Shown one piece after another: positions 1 to 7,067 of a stretch of DNA of 64,000 bases (within the stretch, counting starts at the first letter, position 1; each line of letters starts with the position of its first letter). Source of the stretch: JAFIHK01 sp041441455 (GTDB lineage Bacteria; Bacteroidota; Bacteroidia; Bacteroidales; UBA932). The stretch spans positions 18,862 through 82,861 of the forward strand of contig JASDTB010000038.1 of the NCBI GenBank assembly GCA_041441455.1, written 5' to 3'. The position numbers were made by a program, and so were the translations under genes. The notes below the pieces were generated by a model that saw only the letters and a list, made by a program, of their open reading frames with translations, was not told the origin of the DNA and did no database searches.

Positions 1-2261
1 GCGTAGAGGGCGAAGAATGAGTATGTGTTGTAGAGTGTGCCGAAGAATTTTCTGCGTACTTCGTCAACTCCGTTGATATCGAATTTGAGGTTATCCCAAG
101 GTTGTGCATTGGTGAGCATGTACCAGCGGAGTGGGTCGGCGCCATATTCGTTTAGTGTAACGAATGGATCGACTGCGTTTCCGAGACGTTTACTCATCTT
201 GTTGCCGTCTTTGTCGAGGACTAATCCGTTTGAGAGGACATTTTTGAATGCTACTCTGCCGTTTACCATTGTTGAGATTGCGTGCAAAGTGAAGAACCAT
301 CCGCGCGTCTGGTCTACTCCCTCAGCAATAAAGTCTGCGGTCTGGCCAAATGCTTGGTCGTTTACCTTTCCTAATCCCTCTTGGGCAAATGGCATCGCTC
401 CCGAATCGAACCAAACATCGATTAGATCTGTCTCACGTTTCATTGGTTTTCCCGATGGAGAGACTAATATATAGTTGTCTACATACGGGCGGTGTAAATC
501 TATCTTTTCGTAGTTCTCTTTACTCTTATCTTGAGGATTATATCCTTTCTCTTTCAATGGATTGGTTGGCATAAAGCCGGCAGCTACCGATTTTTCCAAC
601 TCGTTGTAGAGCTCCTCTGCAGATCCAATGCAGATCTCTTCGTTGCCCTCTACTGCTCTCCACACCGGAAGTGGTGTTCCCCAATAGCGGCTGCGAGATA
701 GGTTCCAGTCTTGCAGATTCTCTAGCCATTTTCCAAAACGACCTGAGCCTGTAGCCTCTGGCTTCCAGTTGATTGTCTTATTCAACTCAATCATCTTGTC
801 TTGAACCGCTGTTGTTCTGATAAACCAAGAATCCAAAGGATAGTATAGTACAGGTTTGTCTGTTCTCCAGCAGTGAGGATATGAGTGGACATGTTTCTCT
901 ATCTTGTATGCAAGTCCTTGCTGCTTGAGCATTACACAGATATCGACATCGAGAGTTGGAGCATCTTCTGCAGTGATAGAGGAGTCGTAGGCATTCTTTA
1001 CGAATCTGCCTGCAAACTCTTTGTATGACTCATTAACTCTGGTAGCTGCAAACTCCGAATCAAGGTCTTCGATCTTGTAAAGTTTACCAGTTCTGTCTAC
1101 AAGCGGTTGCTGTTGTCCATCAGTATCTAGCACCAACATTGGAGCAATTTTGTTTGCTTTGGCAACTCTATCGTCATCTGCACCAAAAGTTGGCGCAATG
1201 TGCACGATTCCAGTACCATCCGAAGTTGTAACGAACTCTCCAGAAATAACCGACATTGTGTTTTCCTCTGGTTTAATCCATGGGATCAGTTGCTCGTAAC
1301 GGATTCCGCAAAGTTCCGAACCCGAATATTTCACTTCCGATACTTCGAAAGGTATCAGTTTATCACCTGGCTTATAATCTTCTAATTTAAGCTCTTGTGC
1401 TTTAGGATTGAAATGTGCAGATAGCAAATCCTCTGCAAGAATATAGGTTGCAGGGGCGTGTGTATATGGATTGAACGATTTTACTTTGATATATTTAATG
1501 TTTGGACCAACGCAAAGCGCAGTGTTCGAAGGTAGAGTCCATGGAGTTGTTGTCCATGCCAAGAAGAAGAGCTGCTCTTGATCTTGTGAGAAGAGTTGTG
1601 CAGACTTTTCGTCTTTGATTACCTTAAATTGAGCTACGCATGTTGTGTCCTTTACGTCGCGGTAGCAGCCAGGTTGATTTAGCTCGTGTGTGCTAAGTCC
1701 AGTTCCTGCAGCAGGCGAAAATGGTTGGATAGAGTATCCTTTGTAGAGCAGACCCTTTTTGTAGATATCTTTCAACAGGTGCCAAAGGGTCTCGATATAT
1801 CTGTTATCGTAAGTGATATATGGATCGTTCATATCTACCCAGTAGCCAATCTGTTCGGTGAGTGACTCCCACTCTTTTGTATACTTCATCACCTCTTTAC
1901 GACAGGCTGCGTTGTACTCCTCAACTGTGATCGATTTTCCAATATCCTCTTTGGTGATTCCCAACATCTTCTCAACGCCAAGCTCAACAGGGAGACCATG
2001 TGTGTCCCAGCCAGCTTTTCTGTCTACGCGAAATCCTTTCTGAGTCTTATATCTGCAGAAAACGTCTTTAATGGATCTGGCCATTACGTGGTGAATACCA
2101 GGCATTCCGTTGGCCGAAGGAGGTCCTTCGAAGAAAATAAACCTTGGTGCTCCCTCTCTAAGTTTCAATGTTTCACCGAAGCACGACTCTGCTCTCCATT
2201 TATCTAATATGGAACGATTTACCTCTACTAAATCCAGACTTTTATATTCTGCAAATTTCAT
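1..2261 (-). CDS. ileS: Isoleucyl-tRNA synthetase (partial, C-terminus beyond window)
   Basis: Charges tRNA-Ile with isoleucine in the cytoplasm. About 753 codons are visible and the gene runs off the left edge, so the anticodon-binding end is missing. The N-terminus (MKFAEYKSLDLVEVN) and the catalytic-core blocks match the eukaryote-like type 2 IleRS found in Bacteroidota. The class I signature reads PGIHH at residues 54-58, so the usual HxGH tetrad is GxHH (Gly55, His57, His58). The second signature is KMSKR at residues 688-692 (186-200), with Arg in place of the last Ser, as in type 2 enzymes. The CP1 editing region lies between them. The start at 2261 is the ATG just downstream of a TATCTTTG -7 box on this strand. 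Type 2 IleRS enzymes are generally mupirocin tolerant; the altered tetrad is treated as a finding. Confidence 0.97.
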   Translation of the reverse strand, partial: MKFAEYKSLDLVEVNRSILDKWRAESCFGETLKLREGAPRFIFFEGPPSANGMPGIHHVMARSIKDVFCRYKTQKGFRVDRKAGWDTHGLPVELGVEKMLGITKEDIGKSITVEEYNAACRKEVMKYTKEWESLTEQIGYWVDMNDPYITYDNRYIETLWHLLKDIYKKGLLYKGYSIQPFSPAAGTGLSTHELNQPGCYRDVKDTTCVAQFKVIKDEKSAQLFSQDQEQLFFLAWTTTPWTLPSNTALCVGPNIKYIKVKSFNPYTHAPATYILAEDLLSAHFNPKAQELKLEDYKPGDKLIPFEVSEVKYSGSELCGIRYEQLIPWIKPEENTMSVISGEFVTTSDGTGIVHIAPTFGADDDRVAKANKIAPMLVLDTDGQQQPLVDRTGKLYKIEDLDSEFAATRVNESYKEFAGRFVKNAYDSSITAEDAPTLDVDICVMLKQQGLAYKIEKHVHSYPHCWRTDKPVLYYPLDSWFIRTTAVQDKMIELNKTINWKPEATGSGRFGKWLENLQDWNLSRSRYWGTPLPVWRAVEGNEEICIGSAEELYNELEKSVAAGFMPTNPLKEKGYNPQDKSKENYEKIDLHRPYVDNYILVSPSGKPMKRETDLIDVWFDSGAMPFAQEGLGKVNDQAFGQTADFIAEGVDQTRGWFFTLHAISTMVNGRVAFKNVLSNGLVLDKDGNKMSKRLGNAVDPFVTLNEYGADPLRWYMLTNAQPWDNLKFDINGVDEVRRKFFGTLYNTYSFFALY

Positions 2262-2278
2262 ATGTGTTGTTTTTTGAA

Positions 2279-2309
2279 TTTGCAAAGATACGATTATTCA
2301 CTACTTTTG
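2279..2309 (+). promoter_or_regulatory. Predicted promoter of cvpA
   Basis: A TTTG -33 box at 2279-2282 and a TACTTTTG -7 box at 2302-2309 are separated by 19 bases, the canonical arrangement for the major Bacteroidota sigma factor. Transcription would begin around 2313, leaving a leader of about 15 bases before the ATG at 2328. This supports that start over the upstream in-frame ATG at 2262. Confidence 0.7.
2283..2290 (-). promoter_or_regulatory. Predicted -7 box of ileS
   Basis: The minus strand reads TATCTTTG, an exact match to the Bacteroidota -7 pattern TAnnTTTG, 21 bases before the ileS ATG. No clear -33 box is seen. It interlocks with the divergent cvpA promoter: this box starts directly after the TTTG -33 box of cvpA. 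Confidence 0.6.
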
Positions 2310-2327
2310 AAAAAATTTGATAAGCAG

Positions 2328-2816
2328 ATGCAGTTTAATCCAGTTGACATAATTTTGCTCTTGTGTTTTGTACCGGCGATTATCGTTGGTGTCATGAAAG
2401 GATTCGTTAGACAATTGGCTGGCGTTGCCGCGCTAATTCTCGGTATTTATTGCAGTTACAAATTTTCTGGATATGTCTCAACTAAGATCGCACCATGGAT
2501 AGATGCGAATCAAAGTGTAGTTAATATCATAGCGTTTATTGTTACGTTTCTTGCGGTTTTGATCGTTGTGATTTTAATTGGAAGGGCTGCCGAGGGAATC
2601 GTAAAGATTTCGATGCTTGGATGGCTCGATAAACTGTTGGGAGTGATCTTCGCAATTATTAAAACTGCATTTATCATTAGCATGTTGATCTTTTTGGTGG
2701 ACACCTTGAATGGGATGTGGCACATGTTCCCAAAAGAGAAGTTTACCGACTCTGAGGTCTACAATCTTCTCCGAGCCCTTGCACCAAAGGTTTTCCCGTA
2801 TCTCAAACTCTCCTGA
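2328..2816 (+). CDS. cvpA: CvpA family membrane protein
   Basis: A 162-residue integral membrane protein of the CvpA/colicin V production family. After a short N-terminus (MQFNPVDII) there are four hydrophobic segments, roughly at residues 7-25, 31-50, 66-90 and 101-123, with the family's Gly-rich, Arg-containing block (VVGVMKGFVRQL-like) between the first two. In enterobacteria cvpA was linked to colicin V production and later to envelope homeostasis; its biochemical role is unresolved. The start at 2328 is preferred because it follows the predicted promoter. The gene ends with TGA, which shows that UGA is a normal stop codon here. It lies just upstream of a peptide-export locus, but a terminator separates the two and cvpA is common in Bacteroidota without such neighbours. 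Confidence 0.88.
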   Translation: MQFNPVDIILLLCFVPAIIVGVMKGFVRQLAGVAALILGIYCSYKFSGYVSTKIAPWIDANQSVVNIIAFIVTFLAVLIVVILIGRAAEGIVKISMLGWLDKLLGVIFAIIKTAFIISMLIFLVDTLNGMWHMFPKEKFTDSEVYNLLRALAPKVFPYLKLS

Positions 2817-2857
2817 ATCTTTTAAGAATCAAATATTTTCTGATTTTAAAATCGTGC

Positions 2858-2898
2858 AAACCTTCACTCTTTATCAAATTGTGAAGGTTTTGTTTTTT
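2858..2898 (+). terminator. Rho-independent terminator after cvpA
   Basis: A perfect 10-bp inverted repeat, AAACCTTCAC (2858-2867) and GTGAAGGTTT (2881-2890), is followed by a T-rich run (TGTTTTTTTG). It lies 40 bases after the cvpA stop and separates cvpA from the exporter. Confidence 0.8.
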
Positions 2899-2925
2899 TG
2901 TCATCTCAATCGGTATTTATTGCGA

Positions 2926-2933
2926 TAGTTTTG
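2926..2933 (+). promoter_or_regulatory. Predicted -7 box of the peptide-exporter locus
   Basis: TAGTTTTG matches TAnnTTTG. The nearest TTTG upstream (2897-2900) is 25 bases away, longer than usual, so the promoter may be weak or regulated. Transcription from it would begin near 2940, at the left arm of the leader hairpin. Confidence 0.45.
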
Positions 2934-2939
2934 CTCTCG

Positions 2940-3049
2940 GAAAAGGGAGAGGTTGTGTGGTTGGATAATCTTAAAGGAGGAGAAGATTGTGAGTTAGGTT
3001 TTGGTTTCTCCCTTTTCTCTTTAAACAACGTATTTTTTGCAGGGAGGGA
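2940..3049 (+). promoter_or_regulatory. Structured leader with alternative pairing that includes the exporter Shine-Dalgarno
   Basis: GAAAAGGGAGA (2940-2950) is the exact reverse complement of TCTCCCTTTTC (3007-3017), an 11-bp stem enclosing a smaller AATCTT/AAGATT hairpin (2967-2972 and 2983-2988). The same right arm holds CTCCCT (3008-3013), which is also complementary to AGGGAG (3041-3046), the purine-rich stretch ahead of the exporter ATG at 3056. The two pairings are mutually exclusive. The complementarity is visible in the sequence; a regulatory function is inference. Confidence 0.4.
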
Positions 3050-3055
3050 TTTGTG

Positions 3056-3700
3056 ATGAAAAGAGGAGTTAAAATTGGGCAATACGACGGAAGCGACTGC
3101 GGTGCAGCATGTTTAGCCTCCGTCGCTGCTTATTACGGAAGTAAGCTATCAATTGCAGAGATCCGTATTAATAGTAATACCGACACGCACGGGACTACAA
3201 TCAAGGGATTGATAGACGCTGCTACAAAATATGGGTTTAAGGCTGCGGGGATGAGAGGTGAAAAGGAGAGTCTCTTCTATTTGCCAACTCCTAGTATTCT
3301 TCATCTGGAGTTCGAAGACGGGAGACTTCATTATGTGGTATTATATGGATTGAATGGTGGTAGTGCAAAAATAATGGATCCGGCAATTGGAGAAATTATA
3401 AAGTTATCTATCAAGGAGCTCACAGATTTATGGTCAGGTTGCGTTGTCGTGCTGGAACCATCATCACACTACAATACCCAGCAGAGTGGCAGAAGTAAAT
3501 TTGAATATCTGCTCGAACTAATGGTGAGCCATAGACGTCAGTTGTCTCTTGCAGCTTTTTATTCAATAGTCTATATTGGACTCTCTGCAATAGTCTCATT
3601 ATTTGTAAAGATTCTTATAGACTCTGCAATCCCAAATCGCGATCAAACGATGATAGGCATTATTGCCGTGGTTATGTTCTTAATTCTAATTATCAACTGA
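3056..3700 (+). CDS. C39 peptidase/bacteriocin ABC exporter, N-terminal part (ends at in-frame TGA)
   Basis: This is the N-terminal third of a peptidase-containing ABC transporter (PCAT), the class that cleaves double-glycine leaders and exports the peptide. The C39 domain occupies residues 1 to about 130 and appears catalytically intact: Gln in GQYDGSDCG, the Cys of SDCGAACLA, His in LHYVVLYGL and Asp in IMDPAIG. One transmembrane helix and most of a second follow (about residues 155-215). The frame stops at a TGA at 3698-3700 inside the second helix. The same frame resumes at once and encodes the rest of the exporter, so this is one gene interrupted by one nonsense codon, or an unusual split pair. 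The ATG at 3056 is preferred over the GTG at 3053 because it has AGGGAGGGA about seven bases upstream. Confidence 0.88.
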   Translation: MKRGVKIGQYDGSDCGAACLASVAAYYGSKLSIAEIRINSNTDTHGTTIKGLIDAATKYGFKAAGMRGEKESLFYLPTPSILHLEFEDGRLHYVVLYGLNGGSAKIMDPAIGEIIKLSIKELTDLWSGCVVVLEPSSHYNTQQSGRSKFEYLLELMVSHRRQLSLAAFYSIVYIGLSAIVSLFVKILIDSAIPNRDQTMIGIIAVVMFLILIIN

Positions 3701-3703
3701 TTA

Positions 3704-5131
3704 ATGATCTACCTTAGAACAAATGTCTCGTTGGTGAGCGCAATCTCAATGGATCGCACCCTTATCATTAGCTTTATTAGCAAATTAACTGTCCTTCCAA
3801 CTAATTTTTATCTCAACCGAAAAAGTGGGGAGATCAGTTCAAGAATATCCGATGCAATCAAAGTAAGAAGTATGTTAAATGACTTGACAATCTCTCTCTT
3901 GCTTGCATTTTTATCACTGCTGATAGCGATGGCTGCTGTTGCCATTGTAAGCCCTGGTGCGGCACTGCTTGTAGGTCTCTTTATACCTCTGTTTGTGATG
4001 ATTTACTGGATTACAGATAATGTTTCCAAGCTACCATTACGTCAGTTGGCCGAAGAGGGTGCAAAATTCGAGAGTCATGTCATCGAAGGCATAAAAAACA
4101 TGACTGTTATAAAGCATTATTGTCAGCAATCTACATTCATAATGGAGTCTGCCAAGATCATTCGCAAAATCAATGAAAAGATGGGAAAGAGTGTGCTGAT
4201 CTCAGCAATATCGGCGATATCGTCGGAGATGGTTACAGGTATTCTAACTTTACTTGTAATGTGTGGTGGTGCTTTAATGGTAATTAATGGCGAAATCACT
4301 CAAGGAGAGATGATTGCAATCATGACACTGATATCCTTTTTTGTCTCGCCTCTTAACTCGCTAACAGGCTCTGCAAAGGAGATTCGCGAGGGTCTGATTT
4401 CGGCAGACAGACTATTTGAAATTACCGATTTAGATAGCGAAGATGTGACGATTGGAATCGATAAAAATTTCGAAGAGTTCATGTATCTCTCTTTCGAAAA
4501 TGTTGAGTTCTCCTATCCAGGTCACCCAACAATTTTGAAGAATCTGAACTTTAAGATCAAAGCAAATCAGATTACGGTTATCATGGGTAAGAGTGGTTCA
4601 GGCAAAAGTACAATTGCCTCTTTGCTAATGAGAGATTTGAAACCAACGAAGGGCTCAATAAATATCGACTTTACAAATATAGAAAACATGAATCTTTTCA
4701 AATGGCGTACTCAGATTGGGTGTGTCACACAGGAGCCGTCACTGTTCTCAGGATCAATAATTGACAATATCACAAACAAGGATTTTGTTGACAAGATTGA
4801 TGATATTGAGATGATTATTAACTTTTTAAATTTAGGAGAGATCTATAATAGACGCCCTAATGGCTATTTAGACTTGCTGGGTGAGAGTGGAAAATCATTA
4901 TCGAGGGGTCAGCAGCAGAGAGTTGCAATTGCCCGTTTACTCTACCACTATCCTTCAATTATGATTTTCGATGAGCCAACGGCATCGATAGACCAGGAGA
5001 GTTCCGATCTTATTATTAGCAGGTTAAAGTCTCTAAAAGAGATGGGGAGGACAATTGTATTGATAACCCACAATCCTGCGCACAAGAGTATAGCAGACAA
5101 CGTAATAGACTTAGATTCGCTTAGTTCTTAG
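3704..5131 (+). CDS. C39 peptidase/bacteriocin ABC exporter, C-terminal part (TM helices and ATPase)
   Basis: This continues the exporter in the same frame, beginning at an ATG two codons after the TGA. Residues 1-220 carry the remaining transmembrane helices with the family block LPTNFYLNRKSGEISSRISD. Residues 255-475 form the ATPase: Walker A GKSGSGKST (about 295-303), Q-loop VTQEPSLFSG, signature LSRGQ (399-403; Arg replaces the first Gly of LSGGQ), Walker B SIMIFDEP and the switch His456. Together the two parts span about 690 residues, the usual PCAT length. If the TGA is real and not suppressed, translation could restart at this ATG, giving a split transporter. Otherwise the export function is lost. 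No frameshift or other lesion is visible, so any damage would be recent. Confidence 0.88.
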   Translation: MIYLRTNVSLVSAISMDRTLIISFISKLTVLPTNFYLNRKSGEISSRISDAIKVRSMLNDLTISLLLAFLSLLIAMAAVAIVSPGAALLVGLFIPLFVMIYWITDNVSKLPLRQLAEEGAKFESHVIEGIKNMTVIKHYCQQSTFIMESAKIIRKINEKMGKSVLISAISAISSEMVTGILTLLVMCGGALMVINGEITQGEMIAIMTLISFFVSPLNSLTGSAKEIREGLISADRLFEITDLDSEDVTIGIDKNFEEFMYLSFENVEFSYPGHPTILKNLNFKIKANQITVIMGKSGSGKSTIASLLMRDLKPTKGSINIDFTNIENMNLFKWRTQIGCVTQEPSLFSGSIIDNITNKDFVDKIDDIEMIINFLNLGEIYNRRPNGYLDLLGESGKSLSRGQQQRVAIARLLYHYPSIMIFDEPTASIDQESSDLIISRLKSLKEMGRTIVLITHNPAHKSIADNVIDLDSLSS

Positions 5132-5179
5132 AGAGATGAAATAAGTTCATAGATATCTAAAATCCGCAGTGCACGGCGG

Positions 5180-5199
5180 TGGCGTAATTCTGCACGCCA
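5180..5199 (+). other. Hairpin between exporter and peptide genes
   Basis: TGGCGT (5180-5185) and ACGCCA (5194-5199) form a perfect 6-bp stem with an 8-base loop, in a GC-rich patch. An alternative GTGCA/TGCAC pairing overlaps it. No U-tract follows, so it is not a standard terminator; it could be an mRNA processing or stability element that sets exporter-to-peptide ratios. Confidence 0.35.
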
Positions 5200-5231
5200 A
5201 TTCAGCAGAAACAATTAAATAATTCAACAAG

Positions 5232-5420
5232 ATGGAAGAGAGCAAATTGAAAATGGCGGGATTAGTTCCGCTCAGTGAGGAGGAGATGAAGATCTCCGGC
5301 GGCTTTAACTGGAAGAAAGCGCTGGAATTTGTTGAAAGAGTAATTGACATCATCGACAAGGCAGAGAAGTATTGGCCTAGTTTCAGAGATGGTTTCAAAA
5401 AAGGATGGGAGGCTGCATAG
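5232..5420 (+). CDS. Double-glycine leader peptide 1 (putative bacteriocin-like precursor)
   Basis: A 62-residue precursor. Residues 1-24 form a typical double-glycine leader ending in LSEEEMKISGG, with the spaced hydrophobic and acidic residues recognised by C39 peptidases. Predicted cleavage after Gly24 gives a 38-residue peptide starting FNWKKALEFV. It is amphipathic, rich in Lys, Glu and aromatic residues, close to neutral charge and has no Cys, so lanthionine or disulfide chemistry is not expected. Its stop codon directly abuts the ATG of the second peptide (TAG then ATG), indicating one message. It sits 100 bases after the exporter that should process it. It resembles the CFB-type leader families of natural product precursors; the activity (antimicrobial, signal or other) is unknown. 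Confidence 0.8.
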   Translation: MEESKLKMAGLVPLSEEEMKISGGFNWKKALEFVERVIDIIDKAEKYWPSFRDGFKKGWEAA

Positions 5421-5633
5421 ATGAGAACGTATGATTCGGCTCTGGTCTCTCTGTCTGCAATGTCGGAACAGGAGATGGTTTTAGTGAGAGGTGGTGAGGA
5501 TTTTGATAAAACTCTTGCTGGTTATGTTGGACTTGGAATGGGATATGGATTGAAAAAAATCTGTCGTGCCTTTAAGTTCCTAAGCAATAACCTCTATAAT
5601 ATGCAAAAAGAGACGATGATCATTTATAAATAA
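5421..5633 (+). CDS. Double-glycine leader peptide 2 (putative bacteriocin-like precursor)
   Basis: A 70-residue precursor starting immediately after peptide 1. Residues 1-25 form a leader ending in MSEQEMVLVRGG. Cleavage after Gly25 gives a 45-residue peptide starting EDFDKTLAG. Near its N-terminus is a glycine-rich hydrophobic run, GYVGLGMGYG, holding two overlapping GxxxG motifs. Such motifs mediate helix-helix pairing in class IIb two-peptide bacteriocins. The C-terminal half is cationic with a single Cys. The different mature sequences, tandem arrangement and shared exporter fit a two-component peptide. No immunity gene is obvious next to it. Precursor status is well supported by the leader and exporter; the two-component role is inference. 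Confidence 0.78.
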   Translation: MRTYDSALVSLSAMSEQEMVLVRGGEDFDKTLAGYVGLGMGYGLKKICRAFKFLSNNLYNMQKETMIIYK

Positions 5634-5653
5634 TCATTTATAAACATGTAGAA

Positions 5654-5687
5654 TTTGGGAGGTTGTGTCATTTTTTGTATAACTTTG
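5654..5687 (+). promoter_or_regulatory. Predicted promoter of the tolC-hlyD operon
   Basis: TTTG at 5654-5657 and TAACTTTG at 5680-5687 are separated by 22 bases, slightly longer than the usual 19-21. Transcription would start near 5692, 27 bases before the tolC-like ATG. The tolC-hlyD genes can therefore be expressed independently of the peptide locus. Confidence 0.55.
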
Positions 5688-5718
5688 TAAAGATGGATGA
5701 ACATATACACTAATTTAT

Positions 5719-7038
5719 ATGAAATTAATACACAAACTCCCTGTTTTTCTGCTTCTTATTTTACCACTTACTTTAAGTGGACAAAAGAGATGGACTCTCG
5801 AAGAGTGCATCAGATATGCGTGGGAAAACAATTTAAGGATAAAACAGCAAGAACTTGCCATTGAACAGAGCAAGAACAATGTTGTTCAGGCAAAGTATGC
5901 CTTTGCTCCTACTGTTAGCGGTTCGATAAGTCATAATATGAACTGGGGTCGCTCTGTTAATATGCAGACACTTGAAATTATAGAAAACAAGCTTAGCCAA
6001 AGCTCTGGTATGTCGGTAAGAGCATCTGTTGATATTTTCGAGGGAAATAAGAAGGTTAATGATCTTAAAAATAAAGAGGTCTTCTACGAGATTGCGATGC
6101 AAAATACAATTAAAATGAAGAATGATATCTCACTTGAGATTTCAAGATCTTTCTTACAGGTTTTATTGTCTCGCGATATTCTCGCAAGTGCTAAAAGTAG
6201 TCTGTCGTCTGTTCAAGCACAGGCAGAGAGAAGCAAAAAGTTAGTTGATGCTGGAAGTCAAGCGTATGGACCATACCTAGAGATTACTGCTCAACTTGCA
6301 AGAGAGAAAGTACAAGTTGTAAATGCGGAGAATCAACTTAGAGCAAACCTGCTCTCACTAAAACAGCTTTTAGATCTTCCTGGAGATAACGATTTCGATA
6401 TTGCAGTTCCATCTGTAAATCTCGACAATTTGTCGTTTATGGGAGAGTCTGTTGAAAACATCTATACTGCCGCATTAGGTCTACCTCAGATTAAAAGCGC
6501 CGAACTTTCGCACACGAGTTCAAAAATACAACTGAAGCTCGCTCAAGGCAGGCACCTTCCTACTCTATCCTTCTCGGCTGGTTATGGAACAAACTACAGC
6601 GACAGCCGTAGTGACGCATTCTTCCAACAACTAAAGGACAACCGTAACCCTTCAATTGGGTTCAGTTTGTCTGTTCCAATCTTTACTTCGTTTTCAATCA
6701 AGACTGGTGTAAAGAATGCAAAACTTGACATAATCAAATATGAAATTGATCTTAAAAACACTCAACAAGCTCTTTACAAAGAGATTCAGCAAGTAGTTAA
6801 TGATGCCTCTTCGCAATATGCTCAGATGAAGGCATCTGCAGAAAATGTAAAAGCTATGGAGGAGTCTTTCAGATATGTTCAACAAAAATTTGACGTTGGT
6901 GCTGCTAATGCAACAGATTATACTGTAGCAAAAACAAATCTATTCAAAGCTCAATCTGATCTTCTTCAGTCAAAATACCAGCTCCTCTTCCAGCTGAAGG
7001 TTCTTGATTTCTACAAAGGCAAACCTATTTCACTATAA
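5719..7038 (+). CDS. TolC family outer membrane efflux protein
   Basis: A 439-residue outer membrane channel component for efflux or type I secretion. It has a cleavable signal peptide (residues 1 to about 21, ending LTLSGQ) and two TolC-type halves rich in long amphipathic helices, for example residues 45-65 and 130-230 in the first half and their counterparts near 265-430. The repeated pattern of helical hairpin and short strand pairs fits the alpha-barrel/beta-barrel fold, and the length is normal for the family. It has its own predicted promoter and is followed 29 bases later by a membrane fusion protein. Its position after a peptide ABC exporter suggests it may be the exit channel for the peptides, but TolC-HlyD pairs also occur alone in Bacteroidales, so the substrate is unassigned. 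Confidence 0.93.
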   Translation: MKLIHKLPVFLLLILPLTLSGQKRWTLEECIRYAWENNLRIKQQELAIEQSKNNVVQAKYAFAPTVSGSISHNMNWGRSVNMQTLEIIENKLSQSSGMSVRASVDIFEGNKKVNDLKNKEVFYEIAMQNTIKMKNDISLEISRSFLQVLLSRDILASAKSSLSSVQAQAERSKKLVDAGSQAYGPYLEITAQLAREKVQVVNAENQLRANLLSLKQLLDLPGDNDFDIAVPSVNLDNLSFMGESVENIYTAALGLPQIKSAELSHTSSKIQLKLAQGRHLPTLSFSAGYGTNYSDSRSDAFFQQLKDNRNPSIGFSLSVPIFTSFSIKTGVKNAKLDIIKYEIDLKNTQQALYKEIQQVVNDASSQYAQMKASAENVKAMEESFRYVQQKFDVGAANATDYTVAKTNLFKAQSDLLQSKYQLLFQLKVLDFYKGKPISL

Positions 7039-7067
7039 ATTCAACTCTCACGAAAAATCTAAGCAAA

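Noticed and set aside
3698..3700. Genome-wide reassignment of TGA to Trp or Gly
   Set aside because: cvpA, parA, the DUF5683 gene and the debranching enzyme gene all end correctly at TGA, so UGA is a normal stop codon in this genome.
5147..5398. 83-codon minus-strand ORF over the peptide gene
   Set aside because: It lies opposite the double-glycine peptide, whose leader and exporter context are clear; the antisense protein shows no family features.
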